Assembly: GCA_004835665.1 (NCBI GenBank) | Contig: RBKR01000002.1 | Coordinates: 620,001-684,000 of the forward strand | Length of the DNA: 64,000 bases | Reading direction: 5' to 3' | Origin: Phoma sp. XZ068 | Taxonomy: Eukaryota > Ascomycota > Dothideomycetes > Pleosporales > Didymellaceae | In this document: in pieces, positions 20,732 to 32,619 of the stretch | Position numbering within the stretch: the first letter of the stretch is position 1 | Layout: every line of letters starts with the position of its first letter | Notes under the pieces: model-generated | What the model was told of the DNA's origin: nothing | The model's input: only the letters and a program-made list of their open reading frames with translations | The model's database searches: none | Position numbers and translations under genes: made by a program

Positions 20732-21584
20732 CTAGAAGAGGTCATCGAGACTCTTCTCCGAGTCCTTCTTGATCAGTTCGACCATGCCCTGCTGATCGTT
20801 AGTATCCAAAGTGTCTGAGATTACTGCACGTTTGCAGTCTTGCACGCCTTACCGGTGGCATAATGGGCTCTCCGTCTTGGTCGACAACATAACGAAACGG
20901 CATTTCAGTGCTCTCGTGCGCGTTTGTCCTGATCTCTGGGTTGTCGATGTACTGGATCTTCTCGACTGGAACTGCGCACTGTTAGTTGCAGTTTCTAGAC
21001 TTGCAGATCAAACAACATACTTCGGTCCTGGACGCAGATTCTTGTGACGCGCACAGCGGTATCGGTCGTCATCTGCACAGGTCCGAGTCGTCGGCCTTCA
21101 TAACCTTTCTTACGTAGCTCCGAGGTTCGGTCTGTGGACAATAAATAGTCAGTTGACTGAGACATGGTAAAAAGTATGGGTTCCACGTTGCATACCTCTG
21201 GGTGGGTCATCGCCTGTGTCGTCGTCAGTCAAAAGTTAAACAGCATGCCCAATGCTAAGACTTACCCAGAATACCGCCAAAGAGGAAGATGTCAAAGTTG
21301 TCACCATCTTCGGGGCTAAGGTCTTTCGCAGCAGCAGGGTCGAGCAGACATACTCGGTTCTTGCGATCCGCGTAAATCTCTTCGATGCCTCTTGTCTCGA
21401 CGTTCAGACCCTTGACTTGCTGGAGATTCTCTGGCAACTTCAATGAGGTCGGCACTGATGAAAGGAGGAACTGAGATCCGGTATCGTGGCACTCTTGAGC
21501 AATAGCAGCGTACTCCAGCGAGGACCACTGTTCCAGTTCTGGATCCAGGTGCTCGACAACGAAAGTCTTCCCCGCGCCGGCCAT
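20732..21584 (-). CDS. SFM1: SPOUT-type protein arginine methyltransferase Sfm1
   Basis: Five exons, 21266-21584, 21196-21213, 21021-21131, 20853-20971 and 20732-20788, sum to 624 nt and 207 residues. The order of motifs follows yeast Sfm1 (YOR021C): FVVEHLDPELEQW at the N-terminus, CLLDPAAAKDLSPEDGD, FGGILGDDPPRDRTSELR, GRRLGPVQMTTDTAVRV, and HESTEMPFRYVVD near the end. The FGGILGDDPPRDRTSE stretch is the knotted SPOUT S-adenosylmethionine site. In yeast this enzyme methylates one arginine of ribosomal protein Rps3 and acts in the cytosol. The 18-nt second exon is forced by this motif, and all four introns have canonical ends (49-64 nt). Identification is confident. Confidence 0.9.
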
Positions 21585-22852
21585 TTTGATTTGACGAGAA
21601 CTTTTTCTTCTTGGTCGTGGAATTTAATAGTCCGCTTAGACAACCCGCAGTTAACGACGGCTTAAGGACTTCCTAGGTACTCTTCACTCGAACCCTTAAA
21701 TCTTCGACTTTGTCCTAAAACGGCGTTGGCGATGGTCGTTGTGGTGCGAGCCTTGTAGTAGTGATTTGCTAAGCGGAGCAGGTGGTCTGAAGACGGCCGG
21801 CAAGGATTTGGCGAGGGCACTAAGACATCGGAGCTAGCAAGCAGCCTATTACGTGTGAGCGCAGACGTAAAGGCAGTGTAAGTGGGGCATGATGCTCTGT
21901 AATTCTTTCGGAGGGTTGCCGGTCCAAATTATTTGCAGGCAGCGGTGAACCGTTTGAGATGCAGAAGGCATTGCACAATAGGCCTAATCCTTCTGAGCAC
22001 TGCGGCTTTGTGATGGAATTGCAGAAGGTCCTGACGATCGAGGGCGCTAGCAAGCACGCGTGACGCTGAGGGAGCTCGATGAGTGGTAAAGCATACGGCA
22101 ATCCAACGTAGTCGTCCACCCAGCGGCCGTCAAGCGTCGAACTTGCCCTGCCTCTGCCAACAGCGGTAATTAACATGCTCCCTTGTGCTCCCGGCACAAT
22201 TGAAGTTGCCGAATAAGGAACCTTGGTGGTGTGCTATCGACCCACTTGAGGTCTGCTACATATCTTGCTGCATACCCCTCTCTGCAAGTCCTCCAGTGCT
22301 CCCTCCACTCCCTGCAGAAAATCAACCGCAACCACATTTGCAACTTCTTACATCGCTCCTTCTTCTGCCAATAGCATTCGAGCTGTACCTACTTGACAGC
22401 TACAGTTTTTCTTGTGGTGCTGCACTGGTGCTCTTGCAGAGTGTTCTCCCCAGGACAGGCGCTACCTCGGACGATAAAGGCTTATCGCAGCGTTAGGATT
22501 GAGGGGCATTTACTCCCTCTACCCCGAGCTTCGACACAACACAAAGACAGAACCGTCCTAGCCACCGGGTTTTCGTTGTTGTGTGTTGTCAGGCAGCAGC
22601 TACGAGACAAGCCCGAGCTTCTTTGACGTCCAATCGCCCGCGGTGGATAGCCGGCAACCAGACGCATAATCGACCTGTTCCCTGCCACGACCCTGCTGCC
22701 CAAACGGCCAACTTGTGGACGTGCAGGACCCTTGACTCTTATTGCTGGCGACAACATTTGCGACACCCAAGGATAAATAACGACATCTCGTCCTTCCACG
22801 AGCAACTACCCCTCTCGGCCAACTTCAGCAACACGTCAGCTCAACCGCAAAG
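21585..22852. promoter_or_regulatory. Divergent promoter region between SFM1 and the endosulfine gene
   Basis: About 1.27 kb between two divergent starts. The 22260-22440 part is pyrimidine-rich, as in fungal promoters and 5' UTRs with CT tracts, suggesting a long endosulfine leader. No protein-coding gene recognised. Confidence 0.4.
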
Positions 22853-23414
22853 ATGAACCCCCACCAGCAGAACAAGGTGGACATTAGCGTACGTCATTCG
22901 CGGCCCCTGCGCAACGACAAAGCTGCTCGCATTGCTGCCCCTTTGGCAACGCCATAGGCTGTGCCAACCCCAGATCTGACAAAGAATAGAAAATGTCGCC
23001 GGAGGAGGCCAAGCTCTTCCGTCTCTACGGAAAGCTACCGAATAAGAAGGACCTGCTGCAGAACAAGCTCAAGGTAGGCTTTGAACACTGTTTTTTCCTT
23101 ACGAGACGGGTGCTAACACGACTGCACAGGAGCGCAAGTACTTCGACAGCGGCGACTATGCACTCTCTAAGGCCGGCAAGGCCTCAGACGTTGGTGTCAC
23201 CCAGGTCGGCCGCGAGCACCCCAACCCCGAGAAGATCCCGCACATGGCCCCGCCCACGTCAAGCAACGGACAAGCACCGACCAGTGGAGATCTGAAGGCT
23301 GGCAGCCCATCGAAGGAGGGCACCACTTTCCTGCACCGCGAGACAAGTCTGAACCGCGAGACTTCGGCTTCCGACTTCGCCGAGAACGCGGAGCCTCAGC
23401 AGGCCAAGGTCTAA
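22853..23414 (+). CDS. Endosulfine/ARPP-19 family protein (Igo1/2 orthologue)
   Basis: Three exons, 22853-22888, 22990-23073 and 23130-23414, give 405 nt and 134 residues. The core KMSPEEAKLFRLYGKLPNKKDLLQNKLK then ERKYFDSGDYALSKAG is the endosulfine domain. Ser47 in FDSGDY is the conserved site phosphorylated by Greatwall/Rim15-type kinases, after which the protein inhibits PP2A-B55. In yeast Igo1/2 link TORC1 and Rim15 to mRNA preservation and quiescence; in fungi they also affect the cell cycle. The C-terminal 60 residues are disordered, rich in Ser, Pro and Glu, with HRETSLNRET. Both introns have canonical donors, and the FDSGDY motif itself starts just after the second intron, which fixes the frame. 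Confidence 0.95.
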
Positions 23415-23901
23415 AAGACGTCCACATCGTCAATCTGGGTGTGCCTCGGCCCCTTTACTTCCGGCGCATGCGAAAAGAGGGTATAAAAACGTCTTTCTCG
23501 TTATACTTTTACGGCCGAGCCTGTATCGATCACAACGGATTCTGGCGTCCCCGGCGGCGTTTGGGCGCCCTTCCCCAACCCTCAATACAGGAGCGGAGTT
23601 GTTATTCTTTCTTGACAGCACAGGCAAATGACCAACATCGTCGTGATGCAGGCTTGCCAAAGCACACGAGACCTTTCGCTTCATGTGCAATACGCTTGAT
23701 ATGGATAACCTAAATGGGAAGAATGGAGCATGGAATGACTTACGAACAAGTTGCTTGGGTGGCACGTCTGTATGTTTTGTTGCACACGTAGGATGCCTCT
23801 TGTAGGTGTGGAAAATAGTCAAATCGACATTTCAGAACGCTCAGCACGATGCCCATGCGTGACCAGATATCATACAATAGATAGACCCCTGCTGTGAGGA
23901 T
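23415..23901. other. Convergent 3' intergenic region
   Basis: 487 bases between the 3' ends of the endosulfine gene and glucosidase I. A 130-codon minus-strand frame here is unsupported. No gene seen. Confidence 0.5.
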
Positions 23902-26607
23902 TCAAACATTGCGATCGCCAACCCTCTTCTCCCTCCTCCAACTCCTCCACGTCCCGACAAATCTCCTCCTCGTAACGTACACAAATACCACCAGCATAAC
24001 CAAAAACACCACTGTCCCCGCGCTATAACCCTGATTCTGCACCGCCTGCTTCTTCGCCTCCTCATAAATCTCCTTGACCTTCTCCTTCACACCCTCTCCC
24101 TGTTGCAAATCCGGCATCGCCATGATACTCACGACCAGACTCGTCCAGCCCGTAAAGTGCTGCGTGCGCTGTCCATGCCCACCAACAGGATCATACTGCT
24201 CCCACGCATACCCCGTCTGCAGCCAGGAGCTAAACACCGTATGCACGATATTACGTCGCAATTCGACGTATATCTCCTTGCAGCGCTGTTGTTGCGGACC
24301 TTCTGTTTTGGCGAGAGACAGGAGTTGCGAGAGGATCATGTAGTTGATGTTCACCCAGATGGGTGAGCGCCAGTAGTTGTCGCCGACGCCGTATTTTTTG
24401 CTTTCCTGCGAGAGGGATCTGATGCCGTGGTCGGTCCAGAGGTGATTTGGGTCTCGGAGGAGACGGAGTGTGGCGTCGAGGTGGGGGTGTTTGGCGTCGA
24501 TGAAGCCGGTTATGAAGGGGAAGAGCGAGATATAGCCCTTATGGCAGACGTAGGTGTGTTTGTCGTCCCGGACGACGGAGTCGCAGTATACGTTCTGCTT
24601 GTCTTCCCAGTGGAGACTCTCGAGGTTGGTTTTGACGCCGCGAATGTGGTTCTGGTAAGTGAATGCATCGTGAGTGGTTTCTGTGAAGAAGGCGATCTTT
24701 TCGAGTGTGCGAGACATCACCCCTACCCAGCAGAGAGCGTCGAGGTGGAGCTCGGTGATATCTGGAGGCTCTGCTCGTGGGTAATCGTCAAGTCCGCTGG
24801 CCAGATTTTCCTCTGGTTTGCGTCCTCGCCATCGATATCCTTCGTTAAGGTTCGCCGACGGAACGGAGTGAGCCTCGACATCTCCAGCCTGAGACTTGCG
24901 CCACCATTCATAGTGCTTCTTCAGGAGTGGATACAATTCCGCCACAAACTTCCTACCCGCTTCAGGTTTCAAGAGCGTGGACTCGTGCCCAAAGTACTTT
25001 AACTTGCCCTGCAACATGTCGATGAACCTGGACACTGCTAGGAAAAGGGTTGGCGGATTGGCAATGTGTGGGTACTGCGTGACGGCATAGGAAGGTGTGC
25101 CATTCTCGGCTTCGGTGCCGAGAACTTGCTCCCTAGGAATCCAGCCGTCGCTGTCCATAGTTTCGAGCCAGCTTCGCACGACTTCCATAGCAAGATCGAC
25201 ATCCCACTCGAGCACCGGAATAAGGTGAAAGCCTTCATCCCATAGGAACCCTCGAGGAAAGATGGCTCGCGCCGGAGTATGCGTGAACAGCTCATACGGC
25301 CCTTTCTTCTCCGGTATGGAATGCTTCTTTGCATCCTCGGTCTTCTCCCAGAACTTCCCGGATGTTTCAGCGTAGATAGCTTTCTTCGAGTTGTCGACTT
25401 TGGTTGTACCTTCAAAGTACCCGGCACCGCCCAGTAGATCAGCAAGCATCTTCTCACCAAACGTAGCGTGTTGATCTGTATTGAACGGAGCCTTTGGGGT
25501 GAAGACGCGCGAATAAGCTTTTCTGTATGCGACCACTGCGTCCTGCATGCTGCTTGCCATCTCCGATGTTGTCATGGCACGGGTTGCTGTCCGACTCGAA
25601 TAGAGTATGTCGAAGTCGAAGCTGCCGTGGATGATCATCTGCACAAAGTGCATATTGCCTGATCCAGGCGCGTTTCGAAGCACCACGTCCATCTTTCCAG
25701 CCTCTGTTCGATCTTTCGATTGAGCTTTCAACGCGTCCAGGAAAGTAGCTTCTTGCACGCAGGAGTGTCAGCGTGTCGTCCAAGATGTACAACGTGATTG
25801 TTCCATGAGAAGTGGGTGCACTCACACTTTGCTTGCCATAATTTGTCCTCGGTGACGTTCATGGTGTGCACGATAGTGCCCTGTTAGTTGTCGCGTAAGC
25901 ATTTCCAGAGCACAGGAGTCGCAGGACATCACGCCGAACGTACCTCATGCCGCCCATCCTCGCCAACTGACGTTGGAATATGTATACCCGCAGAACCCAG
26001 TCGCGGATGTTTGATGGCAATGTTCACTGCCTCCACGGACTTGTCATCACCTGCGCCCAGCTGCTCGAAAGCCTCAAGCTCGCACTCTGCGCAGCTATCC
26101 TTAGCCTCCATACCCACGTAGAAGATGACGGATGTTTTCATGTCTGCAGGCGCGCCATTGCGCGGCTTGCCCTTGATTCGCAGCGCCCAATTGCCCGCAC
26201 TCTGGCCTTCCGACTTCTTTATGAACTCGGTCGTGATGTCGATTTGATTTCCCACATCTTGAATGATCTGGGTGCCACCTGCGCGCGCATCGTATGTGGT
26301 CCACCCATACATAGCCATGCCATCATTTTGTTCAATTGTGTGTCGCAGCTCTGCGATCATAGTCAGCACTCTGGATGTACCGTCGCTTCCATTGCATGCA
26401 CCTACTCTTCTCCTGTTCGTCCAGCTTTCCCCACATCAACCCCGCAACGAGACTCTCGGGCACTCGCGGGCGGATGCCCAAGTAGAGACTGGGTCGATAG
26501 GGCCCCCATAGCAGCGGTGCTTCGTTGGAGTAGAGGGAGGAGTCGACTGTCTTCGAGAGTGCGGGTGCAACAAGGGCGAGCGGTACCAAAATCGCTGAAA
26601 GCTGCAT
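23902..26607 (-). CDS. ER mannosyl-oligosaccharide glucosidase I (GH63, Cwh41-like)
   Basis: Four exons, 26406-26607, 25944-26350, 25826-25880 and 23902-25748, sum to 2511 nt and 836 residues, normal for the family. The enzyme removes the terminal alpha-1,2-glucose from Glc3Man9GlcNAc2 on new N-glycoproteins in the ER. Landmarks: an N-terminal LLWGPYRPSLYLGIRPR, then FPRGFLWDEGFHL, ETMDSDGWIPREQ, a long (alpha/alpha)6 barrel with NYWRSPIWVNINYM, and WEQYDPVGGHGQRTQHFTGWTSLV at the end. The start at 26607 gives a signal peptide (MQLSAILVPLALVAPALS); an ATG 15 codons upstream is possible. A hydrophobic segment near the C-terminus (VVFLVMLVVFVYV) followed by Arg-rich residues suggests a type I membrane protein, unlike yeast Cwh41, which is anchored at the N-terminus. 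The acceptor of intron 3 (25749) was chosen because the nearer AG would create a stop. Confidence 0.94.
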
Positions 26608-27213
26608 GGTCCCTGGACGCAAGCTATGACGCGTCTGTGATGCGCCGGACAATTAAACGGGAGATTCAAAGAATGACTACGGTGAGTGCTCGACCATGAT
26701 ACCTGTCTTCGACGCAGACGAGCGTGACACAGCCCAAGAAGTTTGTCGGCAGCCTCGACGTACGCATCCTTCTCGGCATTAGGCGCAATGCACCCCTAAT
26801 TACTTCCGCTGTCGTACTGCGCACCGATTGGTCCGTCGCCCTTGCTCACCAGCAACCTTTATCTCAGCGCATCGCTGCACCAGGAACCCTAAAGAAACTA
26901 TGGCAGAGATAGCGAGAGTGCAACTCTAGGCCCGTATCGCTCGCCATGTCTCACTATCTCCAAGATATTGACACATCAACACCACCATTTTCATCACGTG
27001 CATATACACCCCCCCGCAAAACGACGTCAGCGGTAACTTGCTGAGAGCATGTCGAGCCCCCACAGTTGACAAACATTGCGCCAAGGCAAAGCAACATCCT
27101 CCTTTCGGTTACTGGCTGATCCTGATCGCCGCTGATCCATCGACTGCTTAAAGGCAATTGCATCCAAGAACCACTGGCTGCTCGAAGCCCGCCCAAGATC
27201 TATACATTCAAGG
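26608..27213. promoter_or_regulatory. Divergent promoter between glucosidase I and the Yfh7-like kinase gene
   Basis: 606 bases between two divergent starts. A run of eight C at 27008-27015 is the only notable simple sequence. No coding signal. Confidence 0.45.
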
Positions 27214-28071
27214 ATGCAGGAACAAGTTGACCGCTTAGTAGAGAAGACCTGGGGTATGGAGATACTGTTCCTAACTGTTCAGACCATATACTTATCAGAC
27301 AATATAGAGAAATTCCAAGATGTCAGTGGTTCAAAGCGATTCATGGTAGCAGTGTCCGGCATCCCAGGTTCAGGTAGGAACCGTGATTGTGATCGCGTGT
27401 ACAATCTTCAAAACTGACTATGTCCAGGCAAAACCACGCTCGCAGCCAAAGTCTCCAATGGTCTCAACAAGAAACAAGCGCAGAAGTCCCCGGGGACATA
27501 CAATGGCAACCCGGTCGCAGCTTTCATACCGATGGACGGGTATCACCTCTCACGTGCGCAACTCGATGCTATGCCCGATCCCCAAAACGCGCATGCACGC
27601 AGAGGAGCAGCATTTACATTCGATGCCGCCAAATTCCTCGCACTGGTGAAGAAATTGAGGGAGCCAATACTACCGGAAACTCGAACATTGTACGCGCCCA
27701 GCTTCGATCACGCAAAGAAGGACCCTGTTGCGGACGACATCCCCATCGCGCCATCTGTGCGCATTGTCATCTTCGAAGGAAACTATCTCTCGCTCAATCA
27801 CGGACCCTGGAAAGAAGCGGCAGATCTCATGGATGAGCTGTGGTTTGTTGACGTAGACTTTGAGGTAGCGCGGAAACGGTTGATCTATAGACACGTCCAA
27901 GCAGGCATTGCGCGGAATGAGGAAGAGGCGGCGAGAAGGGCTGATGAAAATGATTTGGTTAACGGGAAAGAGATTATAGATTCAAGATTAGATGTTCACG
28001 AAGTGGTGAAGAGCAAAGAGGATCCTGAATGGGCACCGGAGTACCAAGATGCAGGCAGTAGCAAACACTAG
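27214..28071 (+). CDS. P-loop kinase of the uridine/phosphoribulokinase fold (Yfh7-like)
   Basis: Three exons, 27214-27253, 27308-27373 and 27428-28071, sum to 750 nt and 249 residues. The Walker A motif GIPGSGKT (about 31-38) is split by the second intron. It is followed by FIPMDGYHLSRAQLD (the acidic switch after Walker A typical of uridine and pantothenate kinase folds), a PSFDHAKKDP loop, VIFEGNYLSL (Walker B-like) and a LID-type region with RHVQAGIARNEEEA. Yeast Yfh7 has the same plan and is an ATP-binding kinase of unknown substrate. The N-terminus MQEQVDRLVEKTWEKFQ only appears if the first 54-nt intron is removed. The substrate cannot be predicted; the family is clear. Confidence 0.88.
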
Positions 28072-28555
28072 AGGCTGAACGCGTGTTCGAGCGATAGTGT
28101 TATGAGTGCTTGAGACCTTAATGAACCCCTGTCAACAGTCGATTAGACTGTCCTTGAGTAGAACTTCAGCTCAGTTGTACTTCGTTCTGCTGAGACGATT
28201 GCGGATGAATGACGTGTTGCAGTCCTCTTTGCAACTAACAGCTCCGGGATAACAAGGCTTCGTAGGCTAGGAACAGATGCAGGAGATCGATGTTAAAACC
28301 TGTAGACAAACGCAATAAATTCAATGATTATCCCTAGTCGTTGATGGATGTCACCAACAGCTCCAATGCGAAAGACGTTCCTGCCGTTGGTGCCGACCTC
28401 TCCAAGCTCTCGCATAAAAACAGTGATATGGTACAAGCTCGTCCGAGTTCTTTCTCAAGAACCGGAAGCTTAGTTCTGTCTTCCTGATATCAAGCAAAAA
28501 CACTCGCAATCATAACTCTCGAGATGACCGAGGTCTTCTCAATCACATCACGCAG
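28072..28555. other. Convergent 3' intergenic region
   Basis: 484 bases between the 3' ends of the Yfh7-like and PAB2 genes. No gene seen. Confidence 0.5.
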
Positions 28556-29588
28556 CTAGTACGGGCGGTAGCCAGAGCCTCCACGGCCGCCACGGTATCC
28601 ACCACGGTAGCCGCCGCCTCGAGGAGCGTAACCGCCGCCACCGTAGCCACCGCCGCGACCGCCGTATGGTCCACCTCCACCTCGTCCGCCGTATCCTCCG
28701 CGACCTCCTCTGGGGCCGCCGCGGCCGCCTCTCGTCATGCCGGGCAGGTTGGTTCGCTTGGGTACGACCTGTGATTGTCAGCCAAAGCTCCCTTGCATGT
28801 CTCGTCTGGTGGTCGTTGTGTACCTTCAGGTTCCTGTTGCGGAACTGGCTGTTATCGAGAACAAGAGCCTCATTGACCAGGCTGGGTTCTGTGAACTCTA
28901 CATACGCATACCTGCATACGCTCATTAGCGTTCCAATCTTTCTGCCAAACTCTTGCCAGGTTGCGAAAGATGATTTCGAGAGTTATGTACGCGTCAGACA
29001 CGCGCTGGGCTAAGCAGCGCATCGATTGGCGCATCGTGAATGGACAAAGCAAAGCGTGTTCAACCAGACGCGCAAAGAAAACCCCCTCTTAGTACTGACC
29101 CTTTAGGATGCCCTGTGAACTTATCAAGCAGGATGGTGACGCGATTGATGCTGCCAACGCTCTGGAAATGTGCCTGAATCTCTTCTGGGCTGGCCCCGTA
29201 GTCAACGTTGCCCACGAAGATACTCCGCGAGTCGACGTCTTCTTTGCTTTCGCGCATCTCGTGGCGTTCATGATCGAGCGACTGCTGCATTTCGCGCAGC
29301 TTCTGTGCTTCTTCTTCCATCTCCTGCACACGGCGCCTCATGGCTGAGATCTCCTCCTGTCGGGCATCGTTAGTCTTCTATCGCAACCAACAGGTCGCAT
29401 TTGGTGAGTGGCGCGCAATCGTCGCGCATATCAGAGAGATCGGGCGACCGTGCGATGATTGGGGTGGCGCGTCGTACCTCTTCGGTGGCATCTTCTGGGC
29501 GGCGCTCGTCTTCTGCGGTATCCAGACGCTCGTCTTCTTTACGGCGCTGCTCCTCCTCGCGCTTATGCTCGGTCTCGACGTCAGACAT
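28556..29588 (-). CDS. PAB2: Nuclear poly(A)-binding protein Pab2/PABPN1-like (RRM plus RGG)
   Basis: Four exons, 29478-29588, 29100-29356, 28824-28911 and 28556-28768, sum to 669 nt and 222 residues. Order: an acidic N-terminus, a coiled coil (AMRRRVQEMEEEAQKL), one RRM with RNP2 SIFVGNVDYGA and RNP1 split over an intron as HPKG then YAYVEFTEP, the linker VVPKRTNLPG, and an Arg/Gly-rich C-terminus with repeated RGG ending YRPY. That is the plan of PABPN1/Pab2, which binds poly(A) in the nucleus and controls tail length and exosome targeting of RNAs. Introns 1 and 2 (121 and 188 nt) are long for this genome. The RGG tail is a likely target for arginine methylation. Identification is strong. 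Confidence 0.93.
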
Positions 29589-30355
29589 GATTACGGAGCT
29601 TTCTGCGAGATCTGTTATGCGTTAGCAGCGTGCATGGGAAGCTGTGATGGTAGTTGAGCGTACAAGGCTACTGTGAATGGTTTAGGTTTCCAACGTGGAG
29701 CTGCCAAATGGAAAAAGGCAAAATCCTAACGAATCAACTCGCACGTTCTAGCGCCTGACGCGACAGTAATGGAGATGTGGTGAAAGAAAGAATGGCACCT
29801 GGGGAAAGGTGACGGGAGTGGAGCATCGAGGGAGTGACGATGCCGCTGGTCGGAGCTTCCAGGAATCGCGCTAAATCGGTGGACCGGGGTTTGCGCGCAT
29901 GTCTCTAGCCTTAATGGAATGAAGATGAATCTATGTGAGTGAACGCTTAGTCGCAACACCTTGACGCTTAGAGAGAAAATACGAGGTTCATCGTGAAGTG
30001 ATTGGTGGATATTCACTACAGAAAATGTGACATCTACACAAACTTCGATTCATGTCATTGTGAATGTTTCGCAAAGCAATTGTATGGACCCGGAATCATC
30101 TGTCTGAGGCTCAAACGAGCCGTCATGATGTCCATCACTCCCTAACGCCCAAAGCCATGGATATATCGCCCTCGTGATGAATGCAGGGCATGCACATAAG
30201 CGCCCCGCCAACAATGTAAATGTAAACGGCGGGCAAGTCTGTACTTCTTACTCCAACCTCTTCCCAGAACTCCGGGCTCGAAGGCGTGCACCTGATCTCT
30301 TCTGCCGATTCCAAATTGCGGTCCGTATGCGCACTTGGCACGAGTATTACGCGTA
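29589..30355. other. Intergenic, no supported gene
   Basis: 767 bases between the PAB2 start and the UBC9 3' end. Contains the PAB2 promoter. The long minus-strand frame starting at 30831 runs into it only because it reads UBC9 in the wrong frame. Confidence 0.5.
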
Positions 30356-30964
30356 CTAAGGCGCTGGGTTCTCCTTGACAACGCCGCGCACCTTCTTCTC
30401 GTATGCCGCTCGGTCCTTCTTAAACAAGTTGAAAGCGTCTGCTTGTGCGGGTGACTCTGGGTTCGGCTCATCAAGTAATGACTGGATGCCGAGCAGGATT
30501 TCCTTGATGGTAATGGCGGGCTTCCAACCTTCTTCTTCGTTGAGGATGGACAGGCAGACGGTGCCGGAGGGGTAGACGTTGGGGTGGAATAGAGGGGGTA
30601 CGAATTTGCCTGCTGTGTGTCAGAATTCGTGTATGGTGAAGTCCGAGCGATAACTCCGCAGCGACTGCGCATGGAGGAGGGGGAGGACGTACACTTCGGC
30701 GGCTTTGTAGGATACTCGTCCGGGAATGTGACCTCAAGCTTGAACAGACCTCCCTCCCATATAGTCTTCTCCTTGCCCGGTACACCGCAATCCCACTTCT
30801 TCAGGTCCATCATGCCGGTTGAGCCACGCATGGGTTTCGCGAAGAAGCCGAAGGGATGGTCGCGTCTCCATTGCTTCCTAGGTTAGGTTTAGCAGTCAGC
30901 CCTGCAAGCTTGGCGCAGATAGTTCGTACCTCTCCTCCGAGAGGCGGTTCATGCACAGAGACAT
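30356..30964 (-). CDS. UBC9: SUMO-conjugating enzyme E2 Ubc9
   Basis: Three exons, 30930-30964, 30693-30877 and 30356-30609, give 474 nt and 157 residues, exactly the usual Ubc9 length. Sequence landmarks are all present: MSLCMNRLSEERKQWRRDHPFGFF at the start (the SUMO-binding N-terminal helix), KPPKCKF, LFHPNVYPSGTVCLSILNEEE with the active-site Cys92, and ESPAQADAFNLF. Ubc9 takes SUMO from the E1 and passes it to lysines in nuclear proteins. The second intron interrupts the Cys codon before KFVPP and uses the second of two nearby acceptors. It is divergent from PEX19 with 465 bases between the starts. Confidence 0.97.
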
Positions 30965-31429
30965 GGTTGTAGTCGTCAGGCTAGCCTTAACTTTTGGTAT
31001 GTTTCTCGCTCGTTGCTAAGAAATGTGGAGGTGGAAGTCCAAGCCAGTGAGAAATGCGACAGCTCGGAAGACAGCCGACGCGTTGCGCTTTACAATGTGG
31101 CAAGCGTGGTGAAGGTGAGAAGAACAGAAAGCGGCAAAGTGTGGTGGAGGATTGAGGTTCACTTGCTCAGCAACAACCAAATCTACCCACGTGACGTCGA
31201 ACAATCCGTCCAGCGTAGATCTAGCCCAGCAGGCAATCCCTGCCCCGCGGCACTCGGTTGCGCCTGCCCCGCCCAGTAGCGGCCGAGGCTGAATGTCGAC
31301 GGGTATCAGCGCAGAGGAGCGGCGCGTGAGAGACCTGCATTTGCACATCCAACGTCTCTCATTCGCGTGCGCCCAAATCCCCAGATCTTCGCGACTTTAC
31401 CGGTGAGATACAGCACCAAATACACAGCA
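30965..31429. promoter_or_regulatory. Divergent promoter between UBC9 and PEX19
   Basis: 465 bases shared by the two divergent genes. No TATA box or other clear element picked out by eye. Confidence 0.5.
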
Positions 31430-32466
31430 ATGGCGGACGTGCCAGCAAAGCAAGAGGAGGAGCATGTGAAAGCTGCCCCTCACCCTGCCGACATCGCATC
31501 AGACCCGGAGGAAGACGACCTCTCGGACCTAGACGACGTCCTTGACGAATTCGCAAACACAAAGCTCGACTCCAAAGCGCCAGCAGCATCTGCTCCCAAA
31601 GCCGCACCACAGTCATCAGCGCCATCTGCGTCAGGGCCCGGGAGACCTGAAGACATCTCCCCTGCCGAGCTCCTTCTTCAAGATGAAGACGAATTCGCAA
31701 AGAAGCTGCAACAAGAGATGGAACAGTTGCTCGGTCAGGGCGACTTCCAGAAGCAGTTTGAGGATATCATGAAGGAAATGAACAGCGAAATGGGCGGCGA
31801 CCATCTTCCCGCGCCTACTGCCTCAGAAGCGGCCGCAGCAGCATCCTCATCCCTGAAAGACGGCACCTCCTCGAAAGCCGGTGCGCCCACCAGTAAAACA
31901 GACAAGAGCTTCCAAGACACTATCAAGAAGACTATGGAGCGCATGCAAGAGTCTGGCGACGCTGCTTCCTCGGCGGCCGCATCCTCTGCCAACCAGGACG
32001 ATATCCTTGCGCAGATGCTGAAGGAGATGGAGAGTGGTGGCTTTGGTGGCGAGGGGAGTGATGAGGACTTCAGCAAGATCCTGATGGGCATGATGGAGCA
32101 GTTGACCAACAAAGAGATCCTATACGAGCCAATGAAGGAGCTTGACGACAAGTTCCCGGCGTGGATGGAGAAGAACAAGGAAAAGGTGCCCAAGGACGAT
32201 CTCAAGAGGTATGAGGAGCAGCAGGTACTGGTTAGGGAGATTACAGGACGATTTGAGAAGAAAGGATATAGTGATGACAACGCGAAGGACAGGGAGTACA
32301 TTGTTGAGAGGATGCAAAAGGTATGCCACTATTTGGTGTTAAACATTCATATTACTGACTACTTTAGATGCAAGCCGCTGGCTCGCCACCCCCCGATCTC
32401 GTCGGTGATATGAATGCTGCGCAGGAAGCGCTGGCGGGTATGGACGAAGGGTGTCCGACACAATAG
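31430..32466 (+). CDS. PEX19: Peroxisomal membrane protein import receptor Pex19
   Basis: Two exons, 31430-32320 and 32368-32466, sum to 990 nt and 329 residues. The acidic N-terminus (DPEEDDLSDLDDVLDEF) carries the Pex3-binding helix; the C-terminal helical domain (LMGMMEQLTNKEILYEPMKELDDKFPAWM) binds membrane-protein targeting signals. The protein ends GCPTQ-stop, a CaaX-type box for farnesylation as in yeast and mammalian Pex19. The CaaX end exists only after removal of the 47-nt intron, confirming the second exon. Pex19 is the cytosolic chaperone that delivers peroxisomal membrane proteins to Pex3. Confidence 0.96.
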
Positions 32467-32619
32467 TTTGTCGTCTAAAGAAGATATCCCAGCAATATAT
32501 TTGATACACTACACAGGTGGTTAAACTCAACCTCTTTCCTGAGAGCTTGCTATCACGCCCAGCTGAGACGATCGTACTGCCTTCTTTGGGGTCGCGCTAC
32601 TCGATGAATACGGTGGGGC

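Noticed and set aside
30142..30831. 229-codon minus-strand frame over UBC9
   Set aside because: It reads the first part in frame but goes out of frame at the UBC9 intron; the spliced gene gives the exact 157-residue Ubc9.
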